From Methylorubrum sp. B1-46 (GTDB taxonomy: Bacteria; Pseudomonadota; Alphaproteobacteria; Rhizobiales; Beijerinckiaceae), in assembly GCF_021117295.1 (NCBI RefSeq), contig NZ_CP088247.1:4045001-4109000 (forward strand): 64,000 nucleotides of DNA, read 5' to 3'. Made by a program: the position numbers and the translations under genes. Numbering within the stretch: the stretch's first letter is position 1; every line of letters begins with the position of its first letter. Shown here piece after piece: positions 18,563 through 26,785 of this stretch. Under the pieces are notes generated by a model, which searched no databases, was not told where the DNA came from, and saw only the letters and a program-made list of their open reading frames with translations.

Positions 18563-18800
18563 CTGAGAGCGAAAACCACCCGGCGCCGCGCTTGCAAGAG
18601 GCTTTCGCGCACTTCCAACACGAACCTGTTTCGTGTATGCCGCGCGCTCAGGTGCAATTCTTTCGCACCGATTCGGCTGCCGTCACGACGCCTCCTCCGG
18701 AACCAAACCGGGGCAGGGGCGCCTGACGGCTTTTTCCCGGTTCCGCCGGGAATCCGAGGCCGGTGCGGTTCGAAACAACAGATCCTAGGGGTTGATTCCG

Positions 18801-19109
18801 TTGCAGGTACTCGTTCGCGATAACAACGTCGATCAGGCGCTCCGCGTCCTCAAGAAGAAGATGCAGCGCGAGGGCATCTTCCGCGAGATGAAGCAGCGCA
18901 AGGCCTACGAGAAGCCCTCCGTGCGCAAGGCTCGCGAGAAGGCCGAGGCCGTCCGCCGCGCCCGCAAGCAGGCCCGCAAGACCGCGATCCGCGAGGGCCT
19001 GATCGCCGCGCCGAAGCCGAAGCCCCGGACCGGCGCCCCGCGCCGCCCCGGCATGCCGAGCTTCTCGCAGCAGCCGGCCGCCGTCCAGGCACCCGCTGCC
19101 GCGTCCTGA
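18801..19109 (+). CDS. rpsU: 30S ribosomal protein bS21
   Basis: A 102-residue bS21: [35 protein letters not shown], then a strongly basic helix. The ~35-residue Ala/Pro-rich tail is longer than in enterics but common in Rhizobiales. I start at TTG 18801 (MQVLVRDNN by alignment with other bS21), with AGGGG nine bases before it. The in-frame TTG at 18792 would add three residues. Confidence 0.93.
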   Translation: MQVLVRDNNVDQALRVLKKKMQREGIFREMKQRKAYEKPSVRKAREKAEAVRRARKQARKTAIREGLIAAPKPKPRTGAPRRPGMPSFSQQPAAVQAPAAAS

Positions 19110-19166
19110 GGCGAAACCCTTCGCGACGCGCCGGCCCTGGGATGGGCCGCGCGCGATCCGGACACG

Positions 19167-19203
19167 AAAAAGGCCCCTCCGGTTCGACCGGCGGGGCCTT
19201 TTT
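19167..19203. terminator. Bidirectional intrinsic terminator
   Basis: Strong GC-rich stem (AAGGCCCCtCCGG / CCGGcGGGGCCTT) with loop TTCGA, flanked by A-run and T-run on both sides. It can serve both rpsU (plus) and the receiver-domain gene (minus). Confidence 0.9.
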
Positions 19204-19221
19204 CGCAGGAAGCGAACCGCT

Positions 19222-19611
19222 TCAAGCGGCGCGCGCGGTGAGCGTGGCGCGTTCCGCCTGCCGCAGCAGCTCCAAGGGCAGCCAGGGCTTGCGCATATAG
19301 ACCGCGTGGGGCGGGATCTCGGTGCGGCCCTCCTCGCGGGCCTCGGAGGTCACCACGAGCCGCACCTCCGGCCAGCGGTCCTCGACGGTGCGTGCCAGCG
19401 CCGCCCCGTCCATCGCGCCCGAGAGATGCGTGTCGGCGATCACCATCGCCACCGTCACGTCGCCGCGTTCCAGCACGGCGAGGGCATCCTCGGCGCTCGA
19501 ACAGGCGATGACGTCGAGGTCGGTCTCCTCGATCAGGGCGGTCGCGAGATCGCGGGCGGCCTCGTCGTCCTCGACGAGGAGCGCGACCGGGCTGTCTCCG
19601 GTGTGAGCCAT
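19222..19611 (-). CDS. Single-domain response regulator (CheY-like receiver)
   Basis: A 129-residue stand-alone receiver domain: acidic pair in LLVEDDEAARDL, phospho-Asp in VIADTHLSGAMDG, and a late Lys in YMRKPWLP. No output domain, so it acts by protein contact or in a phosphorelay. No kinase gene is adjacent. The ~300 bases upstream hold no gene. Confidence 0.85.
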   Translation of the reverse strand: MAHTGDSPVALLVEDDEAARDLATALIEETDLDVIACSSAEDALAVLERGDVTVAMVIADTHLSGAMDGAALARTVEDRWPEVRLVVTSEAREEGRTEIPPHAVYMRKPWLPLELLRQAERATLTARAA

Positions 19612-19908
19612 GATATCTCCCTGAAGCTGTGCGAGCGGTTCGGAGCGGCGGCCCGGCCAAGGGCACGTCGCGCAAGGGCAGACCGCGGCGGAATCGGCGG
19701 CGGCATCGATGCTTGCCCTGCGACAACAAGTTCGGGGATGATCGGTTCAGCGAAATTGTGCCGGCATGACCCGCGCGAACCGGGCCGGCTCTTAACGGAC
19801 TGTTCACCACACGAACCGAATTGTTACAGTCCGGCGACGCGAGGCGGTCCGAACGGACCGATGTTTGCATGCGTCGCCCTGGACCGCAAAGGAGGCTCTT
19901 GTCCCACC

Positions 19909-20694
19909 ATGTGCCGCTTCCTCGCCTATCTCGGTGAGCCGGTCCTCCTGAACGAGCTGGTCTGCGCCCCGACCCATTCGCTGGTCCATCAGTCGCTGCA
20001 CGCCTCCGAGGCCAAGACTGAGACCAACGGCGACGGGTTCGGGATCGGCTGGTACGGCGAGCATGCCGAGCCCGGCCTCTACCGCGACATCTGCCCGGCC
20101 TGGTCGGACGAGAACCTCGTGAACCTCTGCCGTCAGGTACGGGCGCGGACCTTCTTCGCCCATGTCCGCGCGGCGACCGGCACGGCGACGACGCGGGCCA
20201 ACTGCCACCCCTTCGCCCATGGCCGGCACCTGTTCATGCATAACGGCCAGATCGGCGGCTATCACCGGATCAAGCGGCGCCTGGAGGCGCTGATCCCGGA
20301 CGAACTCTACGACACCCGCCGCGGCTCGACCGATTCGGAGGCGCTGTTCCTGCTGGCGCTCGCCAACGGCCTCGACACCGATCCCGTCGCCGCGATGGAG
20401 GCGACCTGCGCCACCGTGCGCGGCCTGATGCAGGAGGCCCGGATCACGGAAGCCTTCCGCTTCACCGCGGTGCTCACCGACGGCGAGAGCCTCACCGCCT
20501 TCCGCTGGGCCTGCGACGGCCGCCCGCCGAGCCTGTACTATCGCGAGAGCGAGCGCGGCCTCACCGTCGTCTCCGAGCCGATCGACGGCTGCAAGGAGGG
20601 CTGGACGATCGTGCCCAAGGGCGGAACGCTGCGGGCCAGCCGCGGCGACCGCGCCACCGTCAGCCTGCCGCGCACCGAGCGCGCCGCCGCCTGA
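19909..20694 (+). CDS. Class II glutamine amidotransferase (YafJ-like)
   Basis: A 261-residue Ntn-type glutaminase domain protein of the YafJ/EgtC group. The N-terminal Cys2 nucleophile is exposed after Met removal (MCRFLAYLGEP), followed by NGDGFGIGWY, FFAHVRAATG, NCHPF and FMHNGQIGG. No synthetase domain is attached, so the ammonia acceptor is unknown. ATG 19909 is fixed by Cys2 and by GGAGG at 19891; longer frames upstream are shadow. Confidence 0.88.
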   Translation: MCRFLAYLGEPVLLNELVCAPTHSLVHQSLHASEAKTETNGDGFGIGWYGEHAEPGLYRDICPAWSDENLVNLCRQVRARTFFAHVRAATGTATTRANCHPFAHGRHLFMHNGQIGGYHRIKRRLEALIPDELYDTRRGSTDSEALFLLALANGLDTDPVAAMEATCATVRGLMQEARITEAFRFTAVLTDGESLTAFRWACDGRPPSLYYRESERGLTVVSEPIDGCKEGWTIVPKGGTLRASRGDRATVSLPRTERAAA

Positions 20695-20746
20695 GGCTTG
20701 CCCTGAGCCGGCAGCCATGGTGAAGGTCTCGAAAGGACGAGTCCTT

Positions 20747-20840
20747 GTCAAAGGTGCAGGGCAGAGCCCTGCAAATCGGCTTCGCCGGCGTCAGGACTCT
20801 GCTCTGAAAACCCGCCAAAGGGCTTGAAGCCCTTTGGGAT
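20747..20840. repeat. Two small extragenic hairpins
   Basis: Hairpins GCAGGGC-aga-GCCCTGC (~20757-20773) and CCAAAGGGCTT-gaa-type stem ending AAGCCCTTTGG (20815-20838), the second only a few bases before the next ATG. They look like a species-level intergenic repeat. Proximity to the ribosome-binding region could affect translation of the transporter gene. Confidence 0.5.
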
Positions 20841-20845
20841 CCCCG

Positions 20846-21637
20846 ATGAGTATTGAGCTTGAGACGGTCGCCGGTCTGTTCGGCGTGGCCGTGGTGGCGG
20901 GCGCCGTCGACGCCATCGCCGGGGGCGGCGGGCTGATGACCCTGCCGGCCCTGCTGCTCGCCGGGCTCGATCCGGTGAGCGCGATCGCCACCAACAAGCT
21001 ACAGGGCAGCGCCGGCTCGGTCTCGGCCACGATCGCCTTCGCCCGGCGCGGGCTGATCCGCTGGCGCGAGGCCGCCCCCGCCGCGCTCGGGGCCGGGCTC
21101 GCCTCGGTCGCAGGCGCGCTCTGCGTCAGCCTGCTGCCGCGCCCGGTCCTGGACGCGCTGGTGCCGGTCATGCTCGTCGGCATCGCGCTCTATTTCGCCA
21201 CGGCGCGGCGGATGAGCAACGAGGACGCGGCAGCGCGCATCACGCCGGGCCTGTTCGCCGTGACGCTGGCGCCGGCGATCGGCTTCTACGACGGCGTGTT
21301 CGGGCCCGGTGCCGGCTCGTTCTACATGATCGGCTTCGTTACCCTGCTCGGCCTCGGCGTGGTGCGCGCCACCGCCCACACCAAGCTCTCGAACGCCGCG
21401 AGCAATGTCGGCAGCCTCGCCCTGTTCACGCTCCAGGGCGCGGTGATCTGGCCCGTGGGGCTCGCCATGGCGGCCGGCGCCTTCCTCGGCGCCCAGGTCG
21501 GCTCGGCGCTCGCCGTGCGCCTCGGCGCCCGGCTGATCCGCCCGCTTCTCGTGCTCATCGCCTGCGCGATGGCCCTGCGCCTGCTGTCGAACCCGGCCAA
21601 CCCGTTGCGTCAGGCCGTGGCCGGGTTCTTTTCGTAA
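20846..21637 (+). CDS. TSUP-family (TauE/SafE) membrane permease
   Basis: A 263-residue integral membrane protein with ~8 helices. The family repeat is GGGGLMTLPALLLAGLDPVSAIATNKLQG, echoed in the second half by FGPGAGSFYMIGF and ATAHTKLSNAASN. TSUP proteins export sulfite, organosulfonates or related anions; the substrate here is not readable. ATG 20846 chosen; a TTG at 20834 sits inside the hairpin repeat. Confidence 0.88.
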   Translation: MSIELETVAGLFGVAVVAGAVDAIAGGGGLMTLPALLLAGLDPVSAIATNKLQGSAGSVSATIAFARRGLIRWREAAPAALGAGLASVAGALCVSLLPRPVLDALVPVMLVGIALYFATARRMSNEDAAARITPGLFAVTLAPAIGFYDGVFGPGAGSFYMIGFVTLLGLGVVRATAHTKLSNAASNVGSLALFTLQGAVIWPVGLAMAAGAFLGAQVGSALAVRLGARLIRPLLVLIACAMALRLLSNPANPLRQAVAGFFS

Positions 21638-21665
21638 GCGTGTCAGCCCCTTGCGGGCCGATGCT

Positions 21666-22712
21666 TCAGCGCGGGATGAAGGCCCAGTAGTCGAGATCGA
21701 GGATCACCGACGGGTCGTAGCCCTCGCCCTGCCGGTCTGGATAGGCGCCGCAGGGCTGGTTCTTGGCTGCCACCGTGCGCAGGCGAAGCGCCCCGATATC
21801 GCTGCGGCCGGGCAGTTCGGCCGTCTCCAGCACCTCGGACCAAGCGTAGACCGTGTCGCCGGCAAACAGCGGCGCGACGTGGCGGCCGGCATTGATGCCG
21901 CCGATGGCGAAGGCGTTGGCGAGCCCGTTGAAGCTCAGCGCCCGGGCGAGCGAGATGACGTGGCCGCCATAGATCAGCCGCTTGCCGAACTTGGTCTCCC
22001 GCGTCGCCACCGCGTCGAAATGGACCTTGGCGGTGTTCTGGAACAGGCGCGTGGCGATCTGGTGCTCGGCCTCCTCGACGGTCATGCCGTCGACGTGGTC
22101 GATCTTCTCGCCAACCGCGTAATCCGAAAACCGGTGCGGGCTGCCGGCGAGCGCATCATCGTAAGCCGCCGGATCGAGCGGGGGCAGGGCGTTCGCGAGG
22201 TCGGCCGGGCTCACGACCTTGGCGAGCTGGGGCACGTGCTCTTCGGCGATCTTCGCCTCGGGATCGCGCTTGCGCACGAGCACCCAGCGGCAATAGCTCA
22301 GCACGGTCCGGCCCGAGGCATCCGAGCCGGTGGAACGCACATAGACCACGCCGGTCTGGCGGTTGGAGCTCTCCTTCAGGCCGATCACCTCGGAGACGGT
22401 GGAGAGCGTCTCGCCGGGATAGACCGGTCGGTGGAAACCGCCCTCGGCATAACCGAGATTGGCCAGCGCGTTGAGGGAGATGTCCGGCACGGTCTTGCCG
22501 AACACCACGTGGAAGGTGAGCCAATCGTCGAGCGGGCTTGCCGGATATCCGATCGCACGCGCGAAGGCGTCCGAGGACTGCACGGCGAAGCGCGGGCCGT
22601 AGAGGGCGGTGTAGAGTGCGACGTCGCCCGTGGTGACGGTTCGCGGCGTGGCGTGGCGGATGGTCTCCCCGAGGCGAAAATCCTCGAAGAAGCGGCCGGG
22701 ATTGGTCTTCAT
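21666..22712 (-). CDS. mcd: Mesaconyl-CoA hydratase (double MaoC)
   Basis: A 348-residue protein with two MaoC hot-dog domains (start FFEDFRLGETIRHATPRTVT; second from FSDYAVGEKIDHVDGMTVEE). It matches mesaconyl-CoA hydratase, which adds water to mesaconyl-C1-CoA to give beta-methylmalyl-CoA in the ethylmalonyl-CoA pathway of glyoxylate regeneration in Methylobacterium and Rhodobacter. Hydratase residues are in FQNTAKVHFDA and YGGHVISLARAL. Start at ATG 22712 (MKTNPGRFF); an in-frame ATG at 22760 would add 16 basic residues. The ~300 bases upstream show no gene. Confidence 0.9.
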   Translation of the reverse strand: MKTNPGRFFEDFRLGETIRHATPRTVTTGDVALYTALYGPRFAVQSSDAFARAIGYPASPLDDWLTFHVVFGKTVPDISLNALANLGYAEGGFHRPVYPGETLSTVSEVIGLKESSNRQTGVVYVRSTGSDASGRTVLSYCRWVLVRKRDPEAKIAEEHVPQLAKVVSPADLANALPPLDPAAYDDALAGSPHRFSDYAVGEKIDHVDGMTVEEAEHQIATRLFQNTAKVHFDAVATRETKFGKRLIYGGHVISLARALSFNGLANAFAIGGINAGRHVAPLFAGDTVYAWSEVLETAELPGRSDIGALRLRTVAAKNQPCGAYPDRQGEGYDPSVILDLDYWAFIPR

Positions 22713-23014
22713 GGCGCGCGCATCGCTCCCTGTGCGGCTCTTGCTGGCCGAACGGGGCATCGTCTTGAATACCGTATTCAGAACGAGGCCCTAAACGTCT
22801 GCTATTGCATCGTCTTCTCAGATCAGCCGATGCCCGCCCGCCTTAGCAACGAGCCCGGCGCTCGCGCAATGCCGCGCTTCGTGTCCAGAGCCGTACCCGA
22901 CCCGATTGCGTTAGGCCGGCGGCTCCAGCCCATTGCTTTGTCGTGCTCTCTTTCGACGAACCGGCCTACCCTTCGTCGGAACGCATTCGAGGCGGGTGAA
23001 CGCCGGAGGCGGGG

Positions 23015-23305
23015 TCAGAAGGCCAGTTGGACGTAGAGGTCGGTGGCGAGCTTCTGCGCGAACAGCAGGAGCAGGATCAGGATGATCGGCGAGATGTCGA
23101 CGCCGCCCAGATTGGGCAGCAGGTTACGGATCGGCCGCAGCACCGGCTCGGTGACGCGGTAGAGGAACTCGCCGATCTGCGAGACGATCGGATTGCGCAC
23201 GTTGACCACGTTGAAGGCCACGAGCCAGCTCAGCACGGCGCTCGCGATGAGGACGTAGATATAGAGCTGGATGATGGTGTTGAAGAGCCAGAGCAGGGCG
23301 TTCAT
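23015..23305 (-). CDS. YggT-family membrane protein
   Basis: A 96-residue protein with two hydrophobic helices and the family block [23 protein letters not shown] in the middle. YggT proteins are linked to osmotic tolerance and, in plastids and some bacteria, to membrane protein assembly. Monocistronic, directly left of the tRNA gene. Confidence 0.88.
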   Translation of the reverse strand: MNALLWLFNTIIQLYIYVLIASAVLSWLVAFNVVNVRNPIVSQIGEFLYRVTEPVLRPIRNLLPNLGGVDISPIILILLLLFAQKLATDLYVQLAF

Positions 23306-23427
23306 GCGGGGGGTATCGGTCCTCGTCGCCCCGCACGGAGACCCGGCGTGAGGGACGCGGGCGCGGCGGGAAATTTCCGGAATTGACAGGCCGAAGCGGA
23401 CAAGCCTACAAGGCCCTCGCCTCGGAC

Positions 23428-23503
<76 letters not shown>

Positions 23504-23797
23504 CCGACTTTCGCTTGAAAATTGGTGTGTGGCATCAAGGACTTGGGGAGTGGCAGCTCCCGGATAAATCCCAATTCCTCCCACGCTTCCGGTTCGCTAA
23601 ATCCCAGGCGTGGTCCGGTTTTCGACAGGATATCCACACCACCCCCGCGCAGCTACGGGGGCAACCCTTGCTGTGCCTGACCCACGCCGTGCGCGTTGGT
23701 AGAGGGCGCGCCGGCCGGTGAATATCGAAGCCTGCACCGGCTTGGCGGGACCGCCGTCGTCCGGACCGGATGATCCAGGGATTCCGAGCGGCGGGGG

Positions 23798-24577
23798 CTA
23801 CAAGGCCGCGCCGAGCCCGATTCGGAGGCGGTACTGCCACGTCAGCGAGAGGCAGACGCCTTCGAGGCTGGCCCAGATGTGGGCCGCATCCACGCCGAGC
23901 TGGAACAGGTTGCGCTGGAAGACCGCGCGGGTGTCCCGCGGGATCTCGAAGCTGTTCTCCGCCATGCCGGGCGGCGTCCACGCCGAGGCCGGATCGGGGT
24001 GGGCCGAGAACAGGCCCTTCTGGCTCGCGATGCGGGGCGCCAGGGCGGAGGGCAGCAGGAAGCCGACCTCGGCGATCTCGAAGGGGCCGGGACCCCGCTC
24101 GGGGTCGATCATGGAACTGCCGCCGAGCGGATGCGCGTACACGATGGCGTCCTCGTTCGCGGGCTGGCTGGCAACGGCGAAGAAGCAGGCGATGAGCGGA
24201 TTGGTCGTCCAGTCGAGCAAGCGGGTCGGGAGACCGTAATGCTGACCCAGCGCCAGCCAGTCCCAATCCGTCGCCCCGGGCATCGCGACGTGCAGCCTGG
24301 CCTCGCGCTTGAAATCCTGGAACAGTTGCCGTTCGTGGCGCGGGTCGAACTCGGCGCCCCGGCCGGCGCTGGGCTTGCACTCGAAGGCCTTCGACGCGCA
24401 GCCGCGGAACACCCATCGTGAGTTCATGCGTGCCGCCAGGAAGGCGTGGAACGCCTGCCAGCGCTCCTGCGCCGGCCCGCCCTCTCCATCGCCGGACCCC
24501 GATGGTCCGGACGGGGACGGCGTGCGATCAGGCGCCCGCAGGCGCGCCGGAGCGGGTGGAAACCGTGGCGGCCTCAA
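23798..24577 (-). CDS. FRG-domain protein, last gene of the QueC/PfkB-NDT operon
   Basis: A ~259-residue protein with the FRG domain (named for its Phe-Arg-Gly motif): SRWVFRGCASKAFECKPS, an E-x-x-x-F-K acidic helix, then the highly conserved ALGQHYGLPTRLLDWTTNP and ACFFAVA. FRG proteins are often found in phage-defence and mobile loci and have been suggested as effectors; no reaction is established to my knowledge. Start uncertain: TTG 24577 has GGGAGGG six bases upstream, while GTG 24619 would overlap the preceding stop by 20 bases. The first ~50 residues are Pro-rich. Nothing coding is seen between its stop and the tRNA. Confidence 0.78.
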   Translation of the reverse strand: MRPPRFPPAPARLRAPDRTPSPSGPSGSGDGEGGPAQERWQAFHAFLAARMNSRWVFRGCASKAFECKPSAGRGAEFDPRHERQLFQDFKREARLHVAMPGATDWDWLALGQHYGLPTRLLDWTTNPLIACFFAVASQPANEDAIVYAHPLGGSSMIDPERGPGPFEIAEVGFLLPSALAPRIASQKGLFSAHPDPASAWTPPGMAENSFEIPRDTRAVFQRNLFQLGVDAAHIWASLEGVCLSLTWQYRLRIGLGAAL

Positions 24578-24599
24578 CGGGTGCCCTCCCGGCCGCCGA

Positions 24600-25787
24600 T
24601 CACCGCAGGCATGCCACACACGTCCGGTAGAGCGCCGTGGCGAGATCGTGCGTCACCTCGCAGCCGCTTCCCGAGAACATCGTCAAATCCCCGCCGGAGG
24701 CCGTCTCGGCGAGCAGCACCACCGGCATGCCGTTGGCTTGCGCGTAGCCGACGTGAAGGTTCGTCCCGAGGTCGGCGACGTCGCCCAGGGCTAGGAGGGC
24801 TGAATGGGGCACGCGAGGCCGGGGCGGCCAATTCGCTCGCGTGGGTGAGCGGGGGCCGTCGTCCGCAAACGCCGTCTCCGTCCTGAACCCGAGCGCGTCG
24901 AGGTAAGCGGCCGCCTCGTCGAAGAGCCATCTTTGGGCCATGGTCCGGCGCGGTCCGGACAGGTAGACCCGGCAACCCGACGCGGGGCGCCCGGGCACCG
25001 CCTCCATCCCTTCGAGCTCGTCCGGCGGAGGCAGCGGCAACCGAGCCCCGTCGTTGAACCACGCCACGCAGCGGGACGCGAGGTCGGCCGCCCCCACGGC
25101 GTCGAAGCCACGCTCGCCCCAATAATGCGCGAAGGCCGCGCAGAAGACGTCGCCGGCCCCGATCCTGAACCAGCGGCGGGCGGCGTACGCCGGCACCGGG
25201 ATGCCGGGGGCGTCGCCCCGGTACACCGTGGCACCGCCGAATGCGTGGCGCGACACGACGAGCGTGGCGCCCTCGCGGGCCATGACGCCGGTCGCGGCGT
25301 CGCGCGGGTCCGGGAGCGGCCCGAGCCGGACCAAGTCGGCATCCTGCACCACGTAGGCGAGTTGCTCCGTCGCCCGCGAGCCGGAACGCACGAAGGAGGA
25401 CGCGGGGTCGGCGGAGCGCGGGTCGTAGACCGCCCGGCCGGCCGTGAGCCGGGCCGTGCCCTCCAGCATGCCGAACCCGAGCACGACGTCGCCGGTGACG
25501 GCCAGGTCGGCGTAGCGCCGGCCGGCCTCGGGAACCCAGCTCTTGCGAAGGGGATGCCAATACTCGAATTCGAGCCGCTCCCCGATGGCGACGATGTCCG
25601 TCTCGACCTCGAAGGCGGCCATGGTCGCCCGGAGGTCGCCGGCCGACTCGGCGTAAGCATACGTGCTCAGGCGGGTGCCCGGGGACAGCGCGCTCACCGC
25701 CATGGCGGCGCGCGCGCCCGAACCGAACAGGCCGGCCCAGGCGGGGAACGCGCAGCTCTCGAAATATGTGCCGCCGACGACGTTCAC
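24600..25787 (-). CDS. PfkB-like kinase / nucleoside 2-deoxyribosyltransferase-like fusion, copy 2
   Basis: A 395-residue fusion. Residues 1-~265 resemble a PfkB/ribokinase domain: GGTYFE start, GSGARAAMAV, GGATVYRG and the anion-hole/catalytic block IGAGDVFCAAFAHYW. From ~274 (VYLSGPRRTMAQRWLFDEA) a Rossmann-like nucleoside 2-deoxyribosyltransferase (NDT) domain follows. Its motif reads LGTNLHVGYAQA, with His345 where the nucleophilic Glu of NDTs is expected, so this NDT domain is probably not a transferase. GTG 25787 shares bases with the stop of the preceding small gene (GTGA). Paralogue of the gene at 26782-27966. The long open frame upstream of 25787 is shadow. Confidence 0.8.
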   Translation of the reverse strand: MNVVGGTYFESCAFPAWAGLFGSGARAAMAVSALSPGTRLSTYAYAESAGDLRATMAAFEVETDIVAIGERLEFEYWHPLRKSWVPEAGRRYADLAVTGDVVLGFGMLEGTARLTAGRAVYDPRSADPASSFVRSGSRATEQLAYVVQDADLVRLGPLPDPRDAATGVMAREGATLVVSRHAFGGATVYRGDAPGIPVPAYAARRWFRIGAGDVFCAAFAHYWGERGFDAVGAADLASRCVAWFNDGARLPLPPPDELEGMEAVPGRPASGCRVYLSGPRRTMAQRWLFDEAAAYLDALGFRTETAFADDGPRSPTRANWPPRPRVPHSALLALGDVADLGTNLHVGYAQANGMPVVLLAETASGGDLTMFSGSGCEVTHDLATALYRTCVACLR

Positions 25788-26137
25788 GCCTCGGCCCTCG
25801 TGACCGTAACGGTGCAGCGCGTCGCGCCGACATCCTCGATGAGGGCCTCGAACCGCACCCCCTGGTCGAGGCAGCCGAGCAGGCTCACGAGGCCGCGGAA
25901 CGCGGCGAGGGCGCCGACGGTCGCCCCGTCGGCGGTGCGGCAGACTGCGGTGCTGGCGCCCGCGCCGGCCACGAGGTCCACCTCCAACACGTCTCCGGCC
26001 TGCAGGCCGCGCGTGGCGTCGCGGCGGACACCGATCAGGTCGACCGTGAAGGTCAGGTCGCACTCGTCGGACCCTGTCCGGACCTGTCCCATGCCGTACG
26101 GCATGCGGCGGCGTTTGGGTGGGAGCCCTCCGCCCAT
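25784..26137 (-). CDS. Small beta-rich protein, copy 2 (HIRAN-like, tentative)
   Basis: A 117-residue protein paralogous to the one at 27963-28364. Both share the order C-D-L-(T/S)-(F/Y)-x-V-x-L-x-G-V-R, a G-D-V-L-(E/D)-V strand, AVCRT, then (V/T)-G-(A/T)-L-A and a closing L-L-G-C-L. The alternation of strands with a G-x-L-A turn recalls HIRAN-type DNA-end-binding barrels, but I cannot confirm that. ATG 26137 has GGAGGG upstream; its stop overlaps the start of the following PfkB-NDT gene. Confidence 0.7.
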   Translation of the reverse strand: MGGGLPPKRRRMPYGMGQVRTGSDECDLTFTVDLIGVRRDATRGLQAGDVLEVDLVAGAGASTAVCRTADGATVGALAAFRGLVSLLGCLDQGVRFEALIEDVGATRCTVTVTRAEA

Positions 26138-26140
26138 TCG

Positions 26141-26785
26141 TCAACCCTCCGCCCGCGCCGCGTCCGGTCGGTCCGGGGCCGCGCGGGATGCCTTCACGTC
26201 GGACCGCAGGCCGAACGACCGCAAGGTCTCGCGATGCTTCTCGCATCCGCGGCACTGCCCGCAGGCATATTCCATGACGTGACAGGAGAATGTCGCACCG
26301 AGCGCCGAGGCGGGAAGGCCGGACGCCGCGAGAAGGGCCGGCCCGCTCAGGTGCCGTGCGGGCGCCACGACGCGCACCCCACCCTCCTGGAGCCGCATCA
26401 GTCGGTCGAGCGTCCGCAGGAATGGGGCGCGTCCGTCGGCGTGGACATCGGTCGCCACCGTTCCGATGAGGATCTCCGACAGGCCTTCCGCGACGAAGCG
26501 CATGCCTGCGAGGGTGACCAGGATCTGGTTGCGGTAGGGCCACCATTCGGGGGCACGCGCGAGCGCGGCGGGCTCCCCGCCGGCCAGGGGCCCGAGGCCA
26601 AGCCCGGACAGGTCGACCTGAAGCGTTTCGAGCCGCAGCCCGAACTCGGCCGCGATGGACGTCGCAGCCGCCCTTTCGCCCGCCGCCGGCCGCTGGCCGT
26701 AATCGACGAACAGGCAGGCGTCCGGCCTCTGCCACCAAGCGAGGGCGGTCGAATCGAGGCCGCCGGAAAACAGCAGAACCCTCAT
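26141..26785 (-). CDS. QueC-like PP-loop ATPase (7-cyano-7-deazaguanine synthase family)
   Basis: A 214-residue QueC-type enzyme. PP-loop SGGLDS at 7-12 binds ATP; FVDYGQ follows; the C-terminal zinc site has four Cys (FSCHVMEYACGQCRGCEKH). QueC converts 7-carboxy-7-deazaguanine to preQ0. No QueD, QueE or QueF is nearby, so this is not a queuosine operon. QueC-like proteins serve in the Qat and type IV CBASS anti-phage systems, where deazaguanine-protein conjugation has been reported. ATG 26785 overlaps the TGA of the upstream PfkB-NDT gene, so it is translationally coupled to it. All catalytic and zinc residues are intact. Confidence 0.88.
   Translation of the reverse strand: MRVLLFSGGLDSTALAWWQRPDACLFVDYGQRPAAGERAAATSIAAEFGLRLETLQVDLSGLGLGPLAGGEPAALARAPEWWPYRNQILVTLAGMRFVAEGLSEILIGTVATDVHADGRAPFLRTLDRLMRLQEGGVRVVAPARHLSGPALLAASGLPASALGATFSCHVMEYACGQCRGCEKHRETLRSFGLRSDVKASRAAPDRPDAARAEG

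Noticed and set aside
25788..26738. 5' half of a 712-codon frame joined to PfkB-NDT copy 2
   Set aside because: Overlaps the QueC-like and small genes in another frame; protein similarity begins only at GTG 25787.
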